Source: Epiperipatus broadwayi (lineage: Eukaryota > Onychophora > Udeonychophora > Euonychophora > Peripatidae). Taken from it: DNA of 64,000 nucleotides. The notes beneath the pieces were generated by a model that saw only the letters and a program-made list of their open reading frames with translations, was not told the origin of the DNA and did no database searches. Position numbers and translations under genes: made by a program. Shown here in pieces: positions 36,783 through 48,024 of the stretch (the stretch's first letter is position 1; the number at the start of each line of letters is the position of its first letter). The stretch is taken from contig JAQFVV010006295.1 in NCBI GenBank assembly GCA_028023455.1, positions 1 through 64,000 on the forward strand. Direction: 5' to 3'.

Positions 36783-38115
36783 TCATCGATAACCGATGTA
36801 ATTGCAGCGATACTTTAAGTTATTCGAGTGTAGGTGATGCTGTGAAAGATCTATGGGGTGCCAACTTAAGACATCTGCCACAATGTTATCCTTGCCAGGG
36901 CAATAAACCATTCTATATTGAAATTTCTGCATGATCAAGCTCCACAGAATGAGCCAATCATTTGTCAGGTAACTATTATTCAGAAATTCTAATGAGCCAA
37001 TCATTTGTCAGGTAACTATTATTCAGAAATTCTAAACTATTATTCAGAAATTCTAAACATTTATGGTCAGTAATAACTACGATGTTTGAGCCCAGCAAGA
37101 ATTGTTTGAACTTTCCGAAGGCCCATACAATGGCCAGAGCCTCCTTTTCAGTAGTTGTATAATTATTTTCAGCTCCTTTTAGGGTACGGCTACAAAAATA
37201 TAATACCTTGTGATGTTTCTGCTCATCAATCTGGAATAAGACTACTCCCAATCCATGTCAGCTACTATCAGTTTGAATATAAAATGTTTGGGGAAAATCA
37301 GGGTAAGCCAGAACTACTTGTTTCAGAAAATTCTTCTTGATGAGCCGAAACTCCTGCTGCTGTTGTGAACCCCAAAACCATTTCTGGTCCTTTCTTAATA
37401 ACTGGACTAAGGATGATGATTCTACAGCAAAATTTTTATAAAACCAGTGGTAAAAGTTGCAGAGATCTAAAAATGACCTCACCTGGTGTCTGTTAGCAGG
37501 TGTAGGGAAATGCTCAATTGCAGCTAATTTATTCAGATGGAGTTTAATACCATCCTTCCCAATTACAAAGCCCAAAAATGCCGCTTCATCCATGGCTAAG
37601 TAACTTTTCTGCAAGTTGATCGTGATATTTGTTTGACTGCATTCGGTCAAAAATATCTCCTCATGTTCCAAGTGTTCTTCAATATTTCTGGATGTAATAA
37701 CCACATCATCCATATACATTACTATAATATTTTTAACATTCTCTGACAATATCTGAATCAAACACTTTAACAACCCGGATCCACTGTTGATCAACCCGAA
37801 CGGCATCCATTTAAAGACATACGTATACTCTTCATACCGAAATCCCATATATTGGCAATTGGATGGATGAAGAGGTATCTGCCAATAACTTGAAGTCAAG
37901 TCAAACATACTAAAGACAGTTTCCCTTGAAATCTAGTCAGAATTTCAGTTATTATAAGAGGAATGTCTCTTTCAGGAATAGTGATAGCATTTAAACGGCG
38001 AGCATCCAAACATATTCTAGCCACCCCATCTTTCTTCTTTACTACCGCCAAAGGGTTAATATTGAAATGGAATGGGGTAAGATTGACTTTGAAAATGGTT
38101 TTCCTCCTTTACTTT
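36783..38115 (-). pseudogene. reverse transcriptase and RNase H of Ty3/gypsy element
   Basis: From about 38100 the minus strand reads NPLAVVKKKDGVARICLDAR, then after a frameshift near 37910 the ORF 37908-37258 gives MFDLTSSYWQIPL, FKWMPFGLINSG and the catalytic VMYMDDVVI. RNase H follows at 37251-36976 with GVVLFQIDE, YCSRTL-like FCSRTLKGAENNY, TTTEKEALAIVWA and VVITDHKCLEFL. A stop separates RT from RNase H at 37258. A ~48 bp slippage duplication near 36945-37060 repeats the LEFLNNS region and breaks the frame. Order and motifs are those of Ty3/gypsy. Confidence 0.93.
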
Positions 38116-38816
38116 GATCCGATGAACATACCCTTCAATAGCCCGAGGTCTATTAGAAAAAACTGTATAATACTGCGCAAACACTTGTGGTAAAAGATGT
38201 TGCTCTGTCCCTTTAGTATGGACTGTTCCACCTTATTCTTTACTTCAGTGGTGTCTAAGACTGATTCCATACAGTGTATTTGTAATGACTGATACTTTTT
38301 TAATCCCTCCAGGGGCATTATGCTTTCTCTACACTGAAATACACATTGACCATAATCAAGCACATATTTATGCTGATGAAGAAAATCTGTTCCCACTATG
38401 ACATCTTGTATCAACTCGGGCATTATCAAAAAGACTTGATCCACTTCCATGTTTCCCAGATGAAGCTGGATCCAAACCTTCTTTGTCTCTACATTTGCCT
38501 TTTTACCATTAGCCAATGTAACTTGCAGTCTCTTTAGAGGCAAAGTATACAGGTGAGTTTGTTGTTTTAACTGTGAATAAAAATGACTGGAAATCAGGGA
38601 CATCTGACTCCCTGAATCAATTAAAGCCTGTGCTGTGTCGGATCCAATTTTTATAGTTATGATGGGACAAGTCTGGTTGGCTCCAACTAATGTCGGTTCA
38701 TCTTTATCCACCACCACATTGGATACTGTTCCCCCATCTCCATCGAGTATGTTTTCCTTCTCTATTTTATTCCTACTATAATCAATCTCTGTCAATAATG
38801 TTATTTTTCTATACAC
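38109..38816 (-). pseudogene. retropepsin-like protease and Gag-Pol linker
   Basis: The 235-codon ORF contains ALIDSGSQMSLIS, the catalytic Asp-Ser-Gly form of retropepsin, followed by a VQVTLANGK-like strand (LQVTLANGKKAN) and DVIVGTDFLHQHKYVLD, typical of Ty3/gypsy proteases. It overlaps the end of Gag by 16 bases in another frame. The C-terminus drifts into wrong frame just where the RT fingers begin. Active-site residues are intact. Confidence 0.88.
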
Positions 38817-39334
38817 ATTTTATAATTAATCAACATGGCTTGTTGTATTGCCACTGGCATATTGTTTCTTATTATTGAGATTATCTGGCTTTCTGGCAAA
38901 GACAATGCCATCAACGACTTCAGTATGGCAGCTTGATTACAGAAAAACTGCATATAAGTTTCTTCATCCCCTTTGGAATATGCTTGCTGCAAAACTCTTC
39001 TAAAGATGCAATATTGTTTCTCTTCACTCCAAAAACTGTGCATGGTGGCATATCTATACTCCCCAAACATCTGTGGCTTTACACTTAAAGTATGCCACCA
39101 ATCTATGGCCACACCCTTCAAATGATTACAAGCCACTGCAATCTTTTCTTGTTCATTCCATTTGTGAAACTGAAACACTTGTTGAAGGCTTTCAAGATGT
39201 GCAGCTGGACTTTCTCAATTATCTGCCATGAAAACTTTTATCTGGATCAATCTTGTACCTTTAAGTTTACTTTGCCTATTTTCAACTTCATTATAAATTT
39301 GCCCTCCCATCTCGGCACTCTTTAACAGCTCATT
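38801..39334 (-). pseudogene. Gag capsid of Ty3/gypsy element
   Basis: The 125-codon ORF 39178-38801 encodes the capsid region: WNEQEKIAVACNHLKGVAID, WWHTL, HSFWSEEKQ, QFFCNQAAILKSL and IRNNMPVAIQQAM. In the same frame upstream, beyond one stop near 39217, coding-like sequence continues to about 39334 (MGGQIYNEVEN). The capsid order matches the Gag at 4313-5302, showing that the two LTR elements are related. No zinc knuckle is visible before the protease overlap. Confidence 0.8.
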
Positions 39335-40034
39335 TATTTATATATATTTTTGCTTTTATTGTCAGTATTAGAAAACAATGCCTCTTACTATTTATTTAGC
39401 ACTAAGTTTGCCAATCAATCTAAAAAAAAAACGCTATTTAACTATTTATTTGTCACAAGAAAGAGACTTCCCAATATTTATTTTGCTATTTTAGAATAAA
39501 AATTTAGCTACGAAAGCAAATGCTGTTTACTGTTTATTAATTATTTCATATGAAAAGATGAACGAACTATTTTTATTTCCCAATATTTATTTTGCTATTT
39601 TAAAATAAAAATTTAGCTACGAAAACAAACGCTGTTTACTGTTTATTAATTATTTCATATGAAAAGATGAACAAACTATTTTTATCTTTTTTTTTAATTA
39701 ATCTAAAAATGAATATGATGCTACTTTCTACTTATTAATTATTTCTCATATGAAAAAGACGAACTATATATATTTAACTCTTCAAAAAAAAACAATTAAC
39801 TCCGACAGACTTTTTAGAAAATACGCTATTTATTGTTTCCAAATTATTTCATAAAAAAAAATGAACCCCTTTCTACCAAACTGTTCTAACAATACATGCC
39901 ACAACTAACAAAAACTAATCGCCGCCTACTATATCTTGCCTCTTACACCTAAAATCTTTCTCAACCATCTAAACAAAATCTCACTGGGCTTGAAAACTCG
40001 AAGCTCCACATTGATGCGCTAAAAATTATATATA
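39335..40034 (-). repeat. 5' leader with ~109 bp degenerate tandem repeats
   Basis: A block beginning CCCAATATTTATTTTGC occurs at 39468 and 39577, nearly identical over 109 bases, including TTAGCTACGAAA and CATATGAAAAGATGAAC. Two more decayed copies follow to about 39860. The last 170 bases before the 5' LTR are unique. No tRNA-complementary primer site could be recognised next to 40034. Confidence 0.75.
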
Positions 40035-40752
40035 TGTAACGGGTGAAAGATCTTTGAGATTTACATATACTGACAATGGGGGCGCCACTAGTCTGAAAAT
40101 AGGAACTAGACATTTATTTTAAGGGTGGACAGGATATGTGAATCAAAATGCACCGAACTAAACTCAGGGAGGAACAAGATATCTTAAATATTGTTTAGAC
40201 AGTTGAGAAATCAAAGCACAAAAACAAACGTCAGCCAAATTAAATTTAAACAATTTATTAATTTTATTAAAAGTTGGGCAATAGAGTGAAGACATCTAGC
40301 CATGAATACAAAAGTGGCTTATAGTAAAATGTGCATATTTACCAGAGAGTGCACAAGAGTACGACAAACATGAAGGCATTAAACATTTGGCAGCAAAATT
40401 CTCTCACTTAAAATATAAGAAATGGTTAGGATAATATCTTCTTGCTGGCCAGTTGTAAAATTACAAAAACAAACAACAACTCTAGCTCCCTGAATCAGAG
40501 ATAATAAAACAGTTACTGTCCCGCCGGAAATCAACGAAATCATTGCGGACGTTCGAGCAGTAATATTCTAACTACTGTCATTAAAATGCCGCAGGACTGC
40601 AGCACGTAATACTACATTCAAAGTAAAGGTGGTTGATCTCATATACAAGACAGCAAAATATATTTGATTATGATCTTATGTAATCCAGAAAGAAAAGACT
40701 ACTTTCAGACAACCCGAAGAAATAACTTGACAAATAGCCAGCAAAAAGATTA
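40035..40752 (-). repeat. 5' LTR of Ty3/gypsy element, truncated
   Basis: Starts TGTAACGGGTG and follows the left LTR closely to the word GCAAAAAGATT, then departs. The missing half would have extended rightwards. The break adjoins a long (AT)n run at 40764-40797, suggesting deletion or rearrangement at the microsatellite. Confidence 0.88.
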
Positions 40753-40762
40753 TTATTCGGTT

Positions 40763-40795
<33 letters not shown>

Positions 40796-40799
<4 letters not shown>

Positions 40800-41210
40800 A
40801 AGAGTCAGATGAATGGGAATATATATATATGAGGGAAGTTCAGGATCTGCTAAGATGATGTGGTCTAGCTAGAATGCCATATATGCATATAGAGGCCAAC
40901 ATTTTATTCAAATATATATATATATTATATTTAATTTTTCATGGTTGTATGATGTATATAAATTATTTTTGGGTAAAACCGTGGATTATTTTCTATTATA
41001 TACTGATATTTTGATGAACTAGCATCCGCCATTGTCAAGGTAAACTCTTGAAAAAAAAATTTGTTCGATCTCAAACTAATAATACATGGTTTTATCCAAA
41101 AAAATAATTTATATATATATTGTAAGAGTCAGAAGAATAAAGAATGTGGTTTAGCTAGAATGCCATATATAGATATAGAGGGTAACACTTTATTCACATA
41201 ATTATATAGT
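40796..41210. repeat. direct repeat pair around a small foldback element
   Basis: The word TTGTAAGAGTCAGA, followed within about 60-75 bases by AGCTAGAATGCCATATAT, occurs at 40796 and again at 41119. Between the copies, 40957-41113 is a foldback: a ~35 base arm containing AATTATTTTTGGGTAAAACC and its inverted copy ending AATAATTTATATA. The foldback sits at a TATATA site on both sides. Confidence 0.72.
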
Positions 41211-41499
41211 TTGGCATAAGGATTATATGAATGTATAGTAGCATTCATCTTTGGGTTTAAACTTGGTTATTGAAGCATTATATGATCAAGGTTTCTAAAA
41301 ATACAGATAGTATATCTGAAAACTATCACTTTAGATGCCAATGTGGTATTCTACAACCTGATATTATATGGGTTGAAGTAATTTAAACATTACTTTATTG
41401 GAAAAATAGAATTAGTATAATAATTTTTTAAACAATACATATTTCATCTTCTTAAATTCTCCAAATTCATTATTTATGTATTTCTATCACTTCTACATT
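41211..41499. other. AT-rich DNA, nothing assigned
   Basis: No ORF or repeat recognised. Confidence 0.4.
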
Positions 41500-41674
41500 T
41501 CTCTCTCTCTCTCCCTCTCTCTCTCCCTCTCTCTATCTCCCTCTTCCTCTCTCTCTCTCTCCTCTCCCTCTCTCTTCCTCTCCCTTTCCCCCTCCCTCCC
41601 CCTCTCCCTCTCCCTCTCTCTCTCCCTCTCTCTCTCCCTCTCTCTCTTCCTCTCTCTCTCTCTCTCTCTCTCTA
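41500..41674. repeat. CT/CTCTCC simple repeat
   Basis: Pure pyrimidine tract of CT and CCCTCT steps on the plus strand. The Ser/Leu and Arg/Glu frames across it are artefacts. Confidence 0.96.
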
Positions 41675-43637
41675 TTTATCTGTTTCATCCTGGCATTGTT
41701 AAGGTCATGATAACTTCCTAACAAACTTATCTAAATCATGATTTGTTTTAATTAATACATATTGTTTAGATAAAGCTAGACTCTTATTTTAACTAGATTA
41801 TTGTGATTATATTGTTTATCTCATGAAATGAACACTACATTCATAGTAAATGAAACAAATTCATTAACAATAAAACAAATAAATAAAATTAAATAGAGTT
41901 ATGTATACAATTTCTACTGCTAAATATTATAAGTAATATTTACACATATGTTATACAATTTTATTTTATGCCTGCTTTGTATTATTCTATTTTTTACACC
42001 ATCATGCCTATCAAAATCTATTGATCATGTATTATAATTATTTTATAAAACCATTTATCCATTTTCTTTAATCACTTTTTACAATGTAATCAAATATCAA
42101 TACATAAAGGAATAATAAGTGAAGAGAAATTATAATAATAACTTCATCTTTTTTTTGTAATAACTTTATCATAACGTATAATTTAGAATTAATTTCATAT
42201 GATCTATCCTTTATTATTTCCTAGCGAATATCCAAAAGAGTATCATTACTTGATGCACATATACCTTAAGTGATTGATTTATAGTTTCTAAATTGAAATT
42301 ATAAATATTTGATATGCTTTAATATTTATAACTGTTACAAGTATATCTGTAGGTTAGACAAAGAAATTAATTTCTTTCGTTGATATGTGTTAATTTATGC
42401 ATATTGTTTGAAACATTTCATATTAAAAAGTTTGAATAAAGCAGCACATAAGCAAACTTATAGCATTGGAAACAATTTAATAAAGCAAGCTTTTATTAAG
42501 AGAGTCATGTAAAAAAATAGGCATAATAATATAGCACAACCCAACATATATAAGATCAAAATATCTCAGTATAAAATAAAGTGAATGGATATATATATAT
42601 TATAATGCATGTATGCAGGAGGGAGCGGGAGCGGTGGAAATCCTCATTCTCAAAAGCATCATTGTTTATTGAACATAGAAAATGAGTAGAAATCTGCATT
42701 TGAATCAATATACAGTAATATCTAAATTATAAATATAGCATTATTTGCTTTAATTATAAAGAACCATTAATCAGACCTTGTGACTGAATCTAAAAAAGGT
42801 TCACAATAAAATTTTAGTCAAATCATCATCTTGCTAATGCCAAATTTATTGCTTAATATTATAAAAACAATATTTTTATCTGCATGCATTTACAGTACTG
42901 AAAAGACTACAGTAATGTATAAGAAATGTTGTGATAACTATATCAATGCTGATCATCATCAATGTTCTAGGCCATTCGTACCTTGAATGTACAGGCCATC
43001 AATAAACTGATTATCATCATAATAACCTATAAAGTAAAGTATGTGTATGTTAAAGGTGATTTTTATGACCATAGCACCATCCAAGTTATTTTACAAAAAA
43101 ATCATCACAATTTCCACCCAAAGATAGCTTTGGGGATTGCAAGGTCCTTAGGGATTGTAAACAAGAAGAAATATGCATGCTTAAGTTATTATATTTAATA
43201 AATGTCACTGGTATAACCTACAAATCCCTTACAGCAAAACTCTATGATAAAATCAATTACAAATATTGGTGATTCATAGAACAGATAATTAAAAGATTAA
43301 AGAAGAAAAAGTAATTTCAAAAAAATTTTTACAAAAAAAAATTAATAACGTTAAGTACTGTATTAAATAATAAAAAAAATGTAGCAATGATAGATCAAGC
43401 CCAAAGTTAATACATATATTGATTAATTATATTAATACACATAAAATTCAATAACACATATAAATATTATTCCCTTCTGAATCTTTTTGATTATTTAATC
43501 TAATGGAGTTATTTTCTTACATTAATTATGCCCTAAAAAACTATTTCACAATTTAAAAATAAAATTTTTCTCTCCTTTTTTTTTGAAAATGAAGATGTTT
43601 CCATACAATTTTAATGAAATAAAAGAAAATTTCCAAC
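41675..43637. other. AT-rich DNA, nothing assigned
   Basis: No supported feature. A small GC-rich word GGAGGGAGCGGGAGCGG stands alone at 42619. Confidence 0.45.
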
Positions 43638-44034
43638 AAAACTACAAAAAAAATAGCGTTATGTTAAGAGGATTCAGATGTGTGCAGTTTCAGACATTGT
43701 TCACCTTTATACAGGAACCTCATGCTGTAGCAGCCAGGTGCCAGTTATAGAAAATGGACACTCAACTCATGGGAGATGTTCATGCAGTAAGGCGCAGTAG
43801 CAGCTCAATTTTCATGATAAGCATGTGATCTTAGCCTGATGAAAGGAAGTATATATCATGTTTCAATATTCAGGTGACATGGAAGAACAGGGATGTGGGG
43901 TGATAAGGTGGCCTTCCACCTTAAGGGTGGTAATGGAAAACCATTTGTAATATTGTATGTTACTCTCATGACTATTGTTGCTAATGTAATAATAATAAAA
44001 ATCTCTTAATAAAAAAAAAACTACAAAAAAAATA
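43638..44034 (+). mobile_element. LINE-mobilised retrocopy with 18 bp target duplication
   Basis: The direct repeat AAAACTACAAAAAAAATA stands at 43638-43655 and, identical, at 44017-44034. The enclosed 361 bases are less AT-rich than their surroundings and end with AATAAA (43994), eleven bases, and an A run. These are marks of a polyadenylated RNA copied back by LINE machinery. A 30-codon frame with SGDMEEQGCGVIRWPST ends about 65 bases before AATAAA, which may be the end of the source gene's coding region. Source gene not recognised. Confidence 0.78.
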
Positions 44035-44119
44035 TTCAGTATTCTCAATTACTCATTTTTTTATAAAATAATGTTTATAAATGCAGATATGCACATTACA
44101 ATATATCATTTTACCATGG
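44035..44119. other. AT-rich spacer
   Basis: Short unassigned spacer before the T-rich minisatellite. Confidence 0.4.
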
Positions 44120-44660
44120 ATTTTTTTTTTTTTTTGTAGTTGACTACTTGAGAGTTTCTTCTGGTAAATTTTGTATGTAGTAAGTCTAGTCCCACCTCTT
44201 GACTCCAGGTTTTTTTTTTTTTGTTATAGTTTTTACAATAATTATTTTATCTATTTAGCTTTTTTTTTTTTTTGTAGCTCCAGATTTTTAATTAAGCAAT
44301 TATTTTCATTTCATCATTTTCCCATTTAGTCTTTTCTTTCTTGCTATAGCTTTTGCAATAATTGTTTTATCTATTTAGATTTATTTTCTTTTTTTTATAG
44401 CTTCAAATTGCCAGCAAAACAATTATTTTTATTTTATTCTTTTTCCATTTAATTTTTTCTTTTCTTTTGTGGATCCAGGTTTCCAATTAAATCATTATCT
44501 TCATTTCATTATTCTTCCATGCAGTTCTTTCTTCTTTTTGTAAATTCTAGGTTTTGAATTTAATTATTATTTTCATTTCATTTTTGTCCATTTAACCTTT
44601 TCTTCTTTGTCTTTCTGTAATTTTGGGATTCCAATTTAACAATTATTTTCATTGCAGATT
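44120..44660. repeat. T-rich ~75 bp degenerate minisatellite
   Basis: The words CAATTATTTTCATTTCAT or close variants recur near 44300, 44420, 44495, 44568 and 44642, mostly 72-76 bases apart, each followed by CCATTTA and TTTTCTT tracts. T runs of 12-16 bases punctuate the first part. Confidence 0.7.
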
Positions 44661-45339
44661 AATGTAAGCTGAAATAGCCATTATTTTAAATGGTAAATAA
44701 ATACATAAGATTATTGAAAGTTTCTTCCAGTTGGTATTTTTTTTAGTTGGATCAGTAATAATCATCTTTTAGCAAGAGCTTAGCACATAATTCTTGTAAA
44801 TGTCGTAATACTCTGCTGCTTTTTAAAAAATATTGTTTATTTGTAGTGAGACTATTTAACTTTAAACTACCAGGATAAGCTTCTGACTGCTCACTAATCA
44901 CTTCTGATCAATCTTCTATCCAATCACATGACTACCTCATAAATTACTGCATTAAATCTTGACCAATTAATTTACTTTTTATAAGAAAAAATATATTTTA
45001 ATTAGATTATAAACAACATTTATATGTTCTATGATAAATATCCCAGTCCCTTCCTTTTAGTATTTTAATTACTTGATAAATAATTTTCATTTCTTCAGAT
45101 TATAGATCCTAATCCCTTTTTGTTTTTTTAATTAGTAGATGAATAACTTTTAAAGATCTTAATCTTTTTATTTTTTATTTGAAAAAAATAAATAAATGAA
45201 ACTGCAGAGAGAAAAAAATCTTATTTTTTACAGCTATATCTAATAAACATTAAATACTATCATCATCATATGATGATGATAATGTTTTAATGATAAGTTT
45301 TATTCATGTTATAAAGCCACAATGATTTTATATAGCTAG
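44661..45339. other. AT-rich DNA with one 24 bp perfect palindrome
   Basis: At about 45258-45281 lies TATCATCATCAT followed by its exact reverse complement. Nothing else is assigned. Confidence 0.5.
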
Positions 45340-45550
45340 AATTTTTGTGGTTGGTCAATCCACAGCTGTGGGCTTACATATGTAAAAGTTGATTTATTGA
45401 TTTACACAAGATTACAGGAATTTTTATATGCTCTGGATTAGTTACAAGGGCTTTACATAAATGAATTGCTGTGGTTACATAGGCAATCAATAGTTGTAGG
45501 TTTACACATGTAAAAGTTGATATACTGATTTACACAAGATTACAGGATTA
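45340..45550. repeat. tandem duplication, ~126 bp unit
   Basis: CATGTAAAAGTTGAT and TGATTTACACAAGATTACAG words recur near 45377 and 45503 with flanking similarity over most of the unit. Confidence 0.75.
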
Positions 45551-45896
45551 TTACTCACTATGGACTGCTAACCAAATTTACAGTTTTGTATACAATTGGG
45601 TTGCCTGGGTAGCATAGATCAATGCTGCTAAATATTATTCTTAGACTGCAATTTTTTATTGTCGTTATTATAATAATATTGTGTTGGCTGGAGTTGAACA
45701 GTTCAAAACTGTTGTGTTTAGGTTTTTGGAAAGATTTTGGTTGAATTTTTGATATGTAAACAATCAAACACAATTGTTTAATGTGTACAGAAGGTTCATA
45801 TCTACTTGTGCTGTTTTTTATATGTATCAGAACTGATATCTAGGTGGTGAGATAAATAGTACTGGATGTCATATTATTGTGAGAGCAGTAGCCCAG

Positions 45897-46108
45897 TTAA
45901 AAGGTGGTACATGATGAATGGTGGACTTTATGTGGGTCAGTTAATGCTGTTGCAGCCAATGGTGATGAGTAGATGTTGGAAATACAATTGAAAGCTTGAC
46001 ATTCATTGAGGTATTGGTGAAGCTCTTCAGAGGATAAGCCATTTGGACTTTGAAACTGTGTTAATGGCACTGGTGGAAGACACCACCTGATCATGTGATG
46101 AATGTCAC
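45897..46108 (-). CDS. candidate terminal exon inside a repeat family
   Basis: On the minus strand a TTTTAG acceptor at 46110-46109 opens a 70-codon frame starting GDIHHMIRWCLPPVP, with NGLSSEELHQYLNECQAF, and ending SSCTTF then stop at 45897. Composition is balanced and GC is higher than the flanks, which supports past coding. The part coding near QFQSP is also found, diverged, in the repeats at 46415 and 48195, so this may be part of a mobile or duplicated segment rather than a host gene. No family is recognised. Confidence 0.3.
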
Positions 46109-46580
46109 CTAAAATTATCATTAGTAATTTGATTTTAATTAAAAATTTAAATGAAAAATGTAACATAAAATTAGAAATGTTACTCAACTGACTGGAAATT
46201 AAAAAAGGTATATAAAGTTAGTTTTTTTGTATATATCATATTAGCCTAAGTTTTTGAAAACTTTATAAGCAAAAAAAAAACAGAGTTTGTTAGCATGGTT
46301 GTGAGCAAATAAAGTGCTTGTTAGGGAACTTGAGATTGAATTTTTATTACTAAACAAAAATCAGAATTTGTTAAAACATTAAAAATAAGCAAATGTTTGA
46401 CTGAACATTGGACTTTGAAACTCTGTGCTAGTATTATTGTCAACAGCCCCCTGGTGGTTTGATGTTTTTTTAAAAAAAATTATCGTTAAGTAACTTGATT
46501 TTAATTGAAAATTTGAATTAAAAATGTAATACAAAATTACAAGTAAGTTATCAAATGGTTGGAAATTAAAAGAAGTATGT
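46046..46580. repeat. ~360 bp tandem repeat, first and partial second copy
   Basis: GACTTTGAAACT, TAACTTGATTTTAATT-like and AACAAAAATCAGAATTTGTT words recur in order. The first copy spans about 46046-46410, the second is partial (46411-46580), and a third lies at 48025-48480. Confidence 0.7.
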
Positions 46581-47406
46581 ACACATGGGTTTCATTTTAT
46601 GTGGTAGATAGGTTCCTCAGAAAATGTGCACAAAAGAAATCACACAAAAATAGACCTAACTTATCTTAAAAAATGGGGGATAGGCTACTGTAATTTTCGA
46701 AAGTCACATAAAAGAAGAGCAACAATGTAAAATTACTTTAAAATTTGCATTAAAAAAAAATAAGAAAATAAAATATGACTTAATAAAAAATTTCAAATTT
46801 GAAAAAAATTGATACAGAAGACAAACTGTTTTTACTTTTTTTATTAACTATAATATTTATTTTTATTCAAAACAATATATTTTTATGTGTAATTTATATT
46901 TTTTTCATATATGTATGGTATTTTAATTATCATTAATTGAGACATCAGATTCATCATGATGTGATGTGAGGTACTGTAGCTTCTCCTTAAACAAAGTCAA
47001 GAGGAAATACAACTAAAACATTCTCCAATTGCTGTTCATCCTTCCCATTTCACTAAGTGACCTAAAACTGAAATTTTTGTTTCCAAAGAAATTCATTTTT
47101 TGGGTGTTTTTTCCTCTCCATTAGGGTAAACTAAAAGTTTAAATAAAAATAAGAACTTAGACATACAATAATAAAAAGCCACTGACTTACCACTGTTGGG
47201 CAAAATTTAATTAAAACTAACAATTAAAAATTAAATACTTATTTTTGTCTTTAATTTTCAATTTCGTTTAAAAATCAAATTTCATTGTTTCACATCACAT
47301 TAATTTCAGATCACGTTACGTAATTTTTAAATTGTTAATTACAATTAAAAATCAGATTTTAATTGTCAAATTTAATTGTGCCCACCACTGTTACTCACCT
47401 TTTAAA
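46581..47406. other. AT-rich DNA, nothing assigned
   Basis: No ORF or motif supported. A pattern of AATTAAAAAT-type words near 47210-47380 is simple-sequence-like. Confidence 0.4.
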
Positions 47407-47700
47407 AATAAACTTGCAGACACTAAATGATCAATTGATTATAAAAAGCAAAAATAGAATGTGATTTAAAATGCAAAAACAACAACATACATAGTATTTT
47501 TCATCTATAATGTTTGAACAGATTTACATTATAGTCTTGTAAAATTTATTACTTGCAGACACTAAATGATTAATTGATTACAAACTCTTTTTTTAAAAAA
47601 CAAAAATAGAATGTGATTTAAAATGCAAAAACAACAACATACATAGTAGAGACATCTATAAAGTTTGAACAAATTTACATTATAATCTTGTAAAATTTAA
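47407..47700. repeat. tandem duplication, ~150 bp unit
   Basis: ACTTGCAGACACTAAATGAT and GATTTAAAATGCAAAAACAA occur twice in order, at 47410/47470 and 47550/47616, with matching ends TCTTGTAAAATTTA. Confidence 0.9.
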
Positions 47701-47789
47701 TGGGAAAATCCTGATTTTAAATGAATTATGAACTTCTTTATTGCAGAAAGTCTATTATAGTACTATTATAAAGCGCTGAAAATATTGAA

Positions 47790-47911
47790 ATTATTAGATG
47801 GAAGTCGAACTCCGATAATGTGCTATTACTTTAAATATGACACGAGTGCGTGAAATTTATAATATTTAAAGTAATAGAGCATTATCGGAGCTTGACTTCT
47901 GATCTAATAAT
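47790..47911. mobile_element. 122 bp near-perfect foldback
   Basis: Arms of about 49 bases, ATTATTAGAT...TTTAAATAT and its inverse, differ at only a handful of positions and carry CTCCGATAATG on both sides. The 23-base tip contains CACGAGTGCGTG, itself able to pair. It fits a small MITE; transcribed, it would make a pre-miRNA-sized hairpin. Confidence 0.8.
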
Positions 47912-48024
47912 TTTTATTGCATAAAAGAAAATCACATACAAAGATATTAAGAAGAAACATGAATCACATAACTTCAAAATCGCATTAAATAAATCCACAT
48001 AAAATGAGAACCGGGTGTAAAGGA

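Larger units (their letters stand above)
33507..40752 (-). mobile_element. Ty3/gypsy LTR retrotransposon, degraded
   Basis: Minus-strand element with the order Gag, protease, RT, RNase H, integrase, which defines Ty3/gypsy rather than copia. The left LTR is complete (33507-34986). The right LTR begins at 40035 but stops after about 717 bases at 40752, where unrelated AT-repeat DNA starts. The coding region is broken by several frameshifts and stops and a slippage duplication, so the copy is inactive. No envelope gene is seen. The LTRs differ at many CpG sites. Confidence 0.92.

Noticed and set aside
40010-40034. Primer-binding site next to the 5' LTR of the Ty3/gypsy element
   Set aside because: The adjacent bases are an AT run and do not match the 3' end of a tRNA I can recognise.
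41476-41724. Ser/Leu-rich and Arg/Glu-rich ORFs
   Set aside because: They are translations of a CT simple repeat.
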